From: Indolivaga macrotermitis
GTDB lineage: Bacteria; Bacteroidota; Bacteroidia; Bacteroidales; Dysgonomonadaceae
Direction: 5' to 3'
NCBI RefSeq assembly: GCF_900128985.1
Contig: NZ_FQUC01000002.1
Location: 1-64,000 of the forward strand
DNA length: 64,000 nt
Of the stretch, positions 59,881 through 64,000 are shown one piece after another. Positions within the stretch are counted from its first letter, which is position 1. Each line of letters begins with the position of its first letter. Both the position numbers and the translations under genes were made by a program. The notes under the pieces are model-generated. The model was given only the letters and a program-made list of their open reading frames with translations, was not told where the DNA came from and searched no databases.

Positions 59881-60837
59881 ATGAATCACGATATCTTACA
59901 ACGATATATAGAGGGAAATTGTACTCAGCAAGAAAAAGAAGATGTATCAATATGGCTTGATGCAGATGAGAAACATATGGAGGAATTCTTACTCTTAAGA
60001 AATATCTACGACGCTTCTATATGGACCAACAGCAACTTTATGCAAAGAAAAGACGATGAACAAATCTTTGAAAAGAAACGTTACAATATCAGAAGAATAC
60101 ACTTACTAAAAGAGGTAGCCAAATATGCGGCTATTTTCTTACTGGCACTGGGTTGTTATCATCTATTTCTGTCCCCGGAATCGGATACAACAGCCAATAC
60201 AACATTACAAACAATTTATACACCTGAGGGACAAAGAGCTGAAATCGTACTATCTGACGGAACTAAGGTATGGCTGAATGCAAATTCGAGTCTGACCTTT
60301 CCCGACCAGTTTGCAAAGGCAGACCGTACCGTAAAGTTAGACGGTGAAGCTTATTTCGAAGTGACACATGACGACACTAAAAAGTTTATTGTACAAACCG
60401 GCCTATATCAAGTTAAAGTACATGGGACAGAATTTAATGTCGATGCATATAGTAGCAGTAATAATTTTGAAACAGCACTTATAAAGGGTACAGTCGAAGT
60501 AATCTCCAACTCTACACACGAAAGTATAATGCTGGCACCTAACAACAAAGTTCATGCTGAAAATAATAAACTGATATTATCAAATATCGAAACACAAGAC
60601 CAGTTCTTATGGAAAAAGGGCATCTTATATTTTGAGAACCAAAATGTTGAGGAACTTCTAAAAAAACTCGAACTTTATTATGACGTCAAAATCGAAGTCA
60701 AAAACAAAGAAATATTACAGCATCATTACACCGGTAAATTCTGGACCAAAGATGGCATAGAACATGCCCTCAAAGTTTTACAGTTACGACACAATTTCAA
60801 ATACACTAAAAACATGAATCATATAACCATTTATTAA
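59881..60837 (+). CDS. FecR-family anti-sigma factor
   Basis: A 318-residue inner-membrane anti-sigma protein. N-terminal cytoplasmic sigma-binding part (about 1-75, ILQRYIEGNCTQQEKEDVSIWLDAD), one membrane helix (about 80-97, YAAIFLLALGCYHLFL), the periplasmic FecR domain (about 115-210, TPEGQRAEIVLSDGTKVWLNANSSLTFP, DGEAYFEVTHD, FNVDAY) and a C-terminal DUF4974/STN-contact domain (about 245-318, NVEELLKKLELYYDVKI). It should hold the sigma factor encoded at 59,229 until the SusC at 61,090 binds its ligand. Confidence 0.94.
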   Translation: MNHDILQRYIEGNCTQQEKEDVSIWLDADEKHMEEFLLLRNIYDASIWTNSNFMQRKDDEQIFEKKRYNIRRIHLLKEVAKYAAIFLLALGCYHLFLSPESDTTANTTLQTIYTPEGQRAEIVLSDGTKVWLNANSSLTFPDQFAKADRTVKLDGEAYFEVTHDDTKKFIVQTGLYQVKVHGTEFNVDAYSSSNNFETALIKGTVEVISNSTHESIMLAPNNKVHAENNKLILSNIETQDQFLWKKGILYFENQNVEELLKKLELYYDVKIEVKNKEILQHHYTGKFWTKDGIEHALKVLQLRHNFKYTKNMNHITIY

Positions 60838-60941
60838 AATATGTAAGAATACACCAACAATCTAATCCTGATTTTTATAATTGAGTAACCTAAAATCCCT
60901 AAAATCCAAAAGCCTATGTAAAAAAATAGTTTATAAAAAGA

Positions 60942-61045
60942 CAGAAGATGGTGCGAACATCTTCTGCCTGAGAGTCAATGCATGACAAGAAAAAACCGGA
61001 AAGTGGTGCGAACACTCTCCGGCTATAAGTCAATACATGACAAGA
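60942..61045 (+). ncRNA. Tandem hairpins with identical GTGCGAA loops in the susC leader
   Basis: Two units about 54 bases apart. Unit 1: CAGAAGATG (60942-60950), loop GTGCGAA, CATCTTCTG (60958-60966). Unit 2: CCGGAAAGTG (60996-61005), loop GTGCGAA, CACTCTCCGG (61013-61022), one mismatch. Each is followed by AGTCAATRCATGACAAGA, which has its own GTCA/TGAC mini-hairpin. Stem bases differ between units while pairing and loop are kept, so the element is selected as structured nucleic acid. No named family is known to me. It lies in the 5' leader of the susC at 61,090. Confidence 0.72.
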
Positions 61046-61089
61046 TTGAGTAAATCATTTAGTATTAACTTCATTTACATTACAAATGT

Positions 61090-64000
61090 ATGAAAATAAA
61101 ATTAACCGGGAAAAACCGAATACTATTTAAGCAGCTGCAAAAGAGCACACTACAAGCAAGATCTGTCTCTTTGCTATTTATTATAGCAATAAGCTGCTTA
61201 TTTTCATTAGGAGTCTACTCCCAACCGTCCTCAAAAATCAATATTGACGCACAAAATGTCAATTTAAAAAATGTTATCAGCCAGATTGAACAGCAAACCA
61301 GTTATCTGTTTGTCTATAATCCGACCGAAGTAAACTTGAATCAGGTAACGTCTTTAAACCTAAAGGGAAAATCTGTTAACGAAGTTTTAGCTGCCGTTTT
61401 TAATAAAACCGATATCTCCTACCGTATCGAAGGGAATAATATCATGCTTATGAAACGCTCTGCCAATACGCAAACAGATAAAAAGATGGTTTCGGGTATT
61501 ATTGTCGACGAAAATAATGATCCTCTGATCGGAGCTACCGTCAGTGTAAAAGGTACGACAGAAGGTACCATGACCGACGTAGACGGTAAATTTGAACTAA
61601 ATGCTCCAAGAGGAAGTACATTGGTTGTTTCATTTATGGGATACAATCTCGAAAACATAACAGTTTCTGCACAAGACAAATACGACGTTAAATTAACTCC
61701 TATATCCAGAGAGCTCGATGCGGTAATAGTAACTGCATTAGGTATCAAACGTTCTCAGAAAGCATTGAGTTACAATGCTCAGGAGATAAGTCAGGACGAT
61801 CTTACACGTGTAAGGGATGCCAACTTCGTAAATGCACTTTCCGGTAAAGTTGCCGGAGTACAGATCAACGCCAGTTCTTCGGGTGTCGGAAGTGCCAGTA
61901 AAGTGGTTATGCGTGGTGTAAAAAGTATTGACCAATCGAATAACGCCATGTACGTGATAGATGGTGTACCGATGTTCAATACTACATCTATGTTTAAAAC
62001 AACTAAAGATGAGCTGGGTAGCAAAGAGTTCGGTTCATCCGGAAGTTCGGAAGCTGCTGCCGATATCAACCCCGAAGATATTGAGTCTTTAACCGTACTG
62101 AACGGAGCTGCCGCTTCTGCTCTTTATGGTAGTAATGCTGCAAATGGGGTAATTTTGATTACAACCAAAAAGGGAAAAGCAGGCAAAACAACTGTTTCTT
62201 TTACTCAAAACACAGAGTTTCTGACACCTTTCGTGTTACCTAAATTCCAGAATTCGTATGGAACAGGTTCCGGTGGTGTAAACACTACCAGCACCGATCT
62301 GAGCTGGGGGTCTAAGCTCAACTCAAGTAATTACATGGGATACGATCCGCAAAGCGATTATTTCAGAACCGGTGTAGTTACAACCGAAGCCGTGACTCTG
62401 TCTACGGGTAATGACCGTAATCAGACATATGCCTCAGCCGGAGCCGTTAATTCGGAAGGAATTATACATAATAATACATATGACCGTCTAAACTTTTCGA
62501 TTCGCAATACGACATCAATGTTGAATGATAAGATGACTCTTGACGTAGGAGCAAGCTATATCAAACAGAAAGATAATAATATGACCAACCAGGGGGTATA
62601 TCAGAACCCGTTGGTATCGGCTTACCTGTTCCCCAGAGGAGGAGACTGGAATGATGTTAAGATGTACGAAGAATGGAATCCTTCGCGTAAGATCAATACA
62701 CAACGCTGGGACTACGGTATCGAGACATATAATGCCCAGAACCCATACTGGATCAATTACCGTAACCTTCGTAAAAACACGAAAGACCGTTATATGATCA
62801 ACGCCAGCTTAAGTTACGACATATTAGACTGGTTGAATATATCGGGGCGTGTACGTTCAGACTTCTCTCAAACTAAATACACCGAAAGATTATTTGCATC
62901 GACCAATACAACTCTGACTGAAGGATCTAGCACCGGTTACTATGGCGAAAGATCGACAAGGGACAGACAAACATACGCCGATGTATTGGCAAACATAAAT
63001 AAATCTTTCTCTGAAGACATCGTTCTTTCGGCTACAGGAGGAGCATCTATTTCTGATGTAATGCAAGACTACTTGAATGTAAGAGGCCCACTTATGGATG
63101 GGACTTATGAAGGCGCTATTCCTAATGTGTTCAATGTAATGCAAATAGACAGAAATAAACTAAAACCGGAACAAAATAAGTTCCAGGATCAGACACAGTC
63201 TGTATTTGCAAGTGCCGAAGTTGGTTACAAAGGGGCTTACTACCTTACACTGACAGGACGTTTCGACTGGCCGTCACAATTGGCAGGGGAGCAATCTTCT
63301 AAAAGCGGATTCTTCTATCCTTCAATAGGAACATCTTTCATCCTGTCCGAAATATTTACGATGCCTAAGCAAGTCAATTATCTGAAATTAAGAAGTTCAT
63401 TTGCGTCGGTAGGTTTGCCGTTCGCCCGCCATCTTGCACAGAGATACCACACATGGGATGAAGATACCAACGGATATAATCCTAACTATGACCACTTCCC
63501 CATTACGTTTCTCGATCCTCAAAAGACCGATTCGTGGGAAATTGGACTAACAACTAAAGTCTTCAAAAACTTCAAATTAGACATAGGTCTTTATCATGCC
63601 AAAACGTACAATCAGGTTTTCAACGCCAACCTGTCGGCTTCATCAGGATATGACCACTATTATGTACAATCAGGTAGTGTGACTAATAAAGGTATCGAAA
63701 TGTCTTTTGGTTATGAAAACACTTGGGGAGCATTCTCATGGTCTTCGACCTATACCTTAAGTGCAAACAGCAACAAAGTAAACGAACTGGCTAATAACTA
63801 TGTGAATCCTACAACAGGCGAATTGTATCCTGTAGAAAGTCTTATTCTCCCAACATTAGGAGACGTTAGATTTATTCTGAAAAAAGGAGGCACATTAGGT
63901 GATATTTATTCTCTATCTGATCTGCAAAAAGACTCTAACGGCAATATCTATGTAGATTCTAACGGTAATATAAGCAAAATAAGTGTAGCCGATAATCCTA
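61090..64000 (+). CDS. susC: SusC-family TonB-dependent transducer with STN domain, 3' end outside window
   Basis: A TonB-dependent outer-membrane importer, 970 residues seen. The start MKIKLTGKNRILFKQLQKS opens a signal peptide (cleaved near LGVYSQ). Residues about 45-112 are an STN (secretin/TonB N-terminal) domain (INIDAQNVNLKNVISQIEQQTSYLFVYN), which contacts FecR; then a regulatory beta-sandwich (about 125-200, NDPLIGATVSVKGTTEGTMTDVDG), plug (about 210-345, SALYGSNAANGVILITTKKG) and most of the barrel. The STN domain marks it as the ligand-sensing partner of the sigma/anti-sigma pair just upstream, unlike the two HTCS-controlled susC genes, which lack STN. An ATG four bases earlier is in another frame and stops quickly. 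Confidence 0.93.
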   Translation, partial: MKIKLTGKNRILFKQLQKSTLQARSVSLLFIIAISCLFSLGVYSQPSSKINIDAQNVNLKNVISQIEQQTSYLFVYNPTEVNLNQVTSLNLKGKSVNEVLAAVFNKTDISYRIEGNNIMLMKRSANTQTDKKMVSGIIVDENNDPLIGATVSVKGTTEGTMTDVDGKFELNAPRGSTLVVSFMGYNLENITVSAQDKYDVKLTPISRELDAVIVTALGIKRSQKALSYNAQEISQDDLTRVRDANFVNALSGKVAGVQINASSSGVGSASKVVMRGVKSIDQSNNAMYVIDGVPMFNTTSMFKTTKDELGSKEFGSSGSSEAAADINPEDIESLTVLNGAAASALYGSNAANGVILITTKKGKAGKTTVSFTQNTEFLTPFVLPKFQNSYGTGSGGVNTTSTDLSWGSKLNSSNYMGYDPQSDYFRTGVVTTEAVTLSTGNDRNQTYASAGAVNSEGIIHNNTYDRLNFSIRNTTSMLNDKMTLDVGASYIKQKDNNMTNQGVYQNPLVSAYLFPRGGDWNDVKMYEEWNPSRKINTQRWDYGIETYNAQNPYWINYRNLRKNTKDRYMINASLSYDILDWLNISGRVRSDFSQTKYTERLFASTNTTLTEGSSTGYYGERSTRDRQTYADVLANINKSFSEDIVLSATGGASISDVMQDYLNVRGPLMDGTYEGAIPNVFNVMQIDRNKLKPEQNKFQDQTQSVFASAEVGYKGAYYLTLTGRFDWPSQLAGEQSSKSGFFYPSIGTSFILSEIFTMPKQVNYLKLRSSFASVGLPFARHLAQRYHTWDEDTNGYNPNYDHFPITFLDPQKTDSWEIGLTTKVFKNFKLDIGLYHAKTYNQVFNANLSASSGYDHYYVQSGSVTNKGIEMSFGYENTWGAFSWSSTYTLSANSNKVNELANNYVNPTTGELYPVESLILPTLGDVRFILKKGGTLGDIYSLSDLQKDSNGNIYVDSNGNISKISVADNP

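Noticed and set aside
60942-61045. CRISPR array
   Set aside because: Only two units, unequal stems, no spacers of constant length and no cas genes.

Overview
The window comes from a member of the Bacteroidota, most likely the order Bacteroidales (Bacteroides, Parabacteroides or Dysgonomonas-like). The signs are three SusC porins and two SusD lipoproteins, a hybrid two-component system (HTCS), a BACON domain, an ECF-sigma/FecR pair, TAnnTTTG promoter boxes in place of sigma-70 boxes, and a CTnDOT-type conjugative element. I cannot name the species from sequence alone.

Layout. (1) 1-945: the last bases of a group II intron (domains V and VI), then the 3' exon of the conjugation coupling protein TraG/MobC that it interrupts. 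(2) 946-43,230: about 42 kb of carbohydrate genes, all on the + strand. In order they are an exported GH78 alpha-L-rhamnosidase, an HTCS sensor-regulator, SusC/SusD/lipoprotein set 1, SusC/SusD/IPT-lipoprotein set 2 (the third gene frameshifted), two GH5 endoglucanases, GH3, a short GH78, GH3, an AraC regulator, a DUF1593 (Sde182-like) protein, FucO-type lactaldehyde reductase, a GH2 with a LamG insertion, and the rhamnose catabolic operon rhaB-rhaA-rhaT-rhaD. (3) 43,231-55,562: conjugative element backbone resumes with rteC, an Xis-like HTH, DUF4099/DUF3945 protein, topoisomerase III, DUF1896, a giant methylase-helicase and a second Xis-like HTH. (4) 55,563-55,811: a promoter-stem-terminator segment that may be a small RNA and/or the element boundary. 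(5) 55,812-64,000: a divergent GH5/GH43 pair, then ECF sigma, FecR anti-sigma and the start of an STN-type SusC, probably resident chromosome.

How it fits together. Region 2 reads as a self-contained polysaccharide utilisation locus (PUL) for a rhamnose-bearing beta-glucan-like glycan. Surface GH5 enzymes and binding lipoproteins would cut and capture it, two SusCD pairs import the pieces, GH3/GH78/GH2 enzymes split them, and RhaT/RhaA/RhaB/RhaD/FucO carry L-rhamnose to DHAP and 1,2-propanediol. The PUL lies between traG and rteC of one conjugative element, so it looks like transferable cargo.

Main new observations. A 28-bp operator (ATACAT-N16-ATACAT with a central ACC) occurs upstream of the GH78 gene, the HTCS gene and both susC genes, each time with a -7 promoter box 35-36 bp after the second half-site. 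This defines an inferred HTCS regulon that includes HTCS itself. Two tandem RNA hairpins share the loop GTGCGAA ahead of the last susC. A nested hairpin follows rteC. Intergenic stem-loops mark several operon ends.
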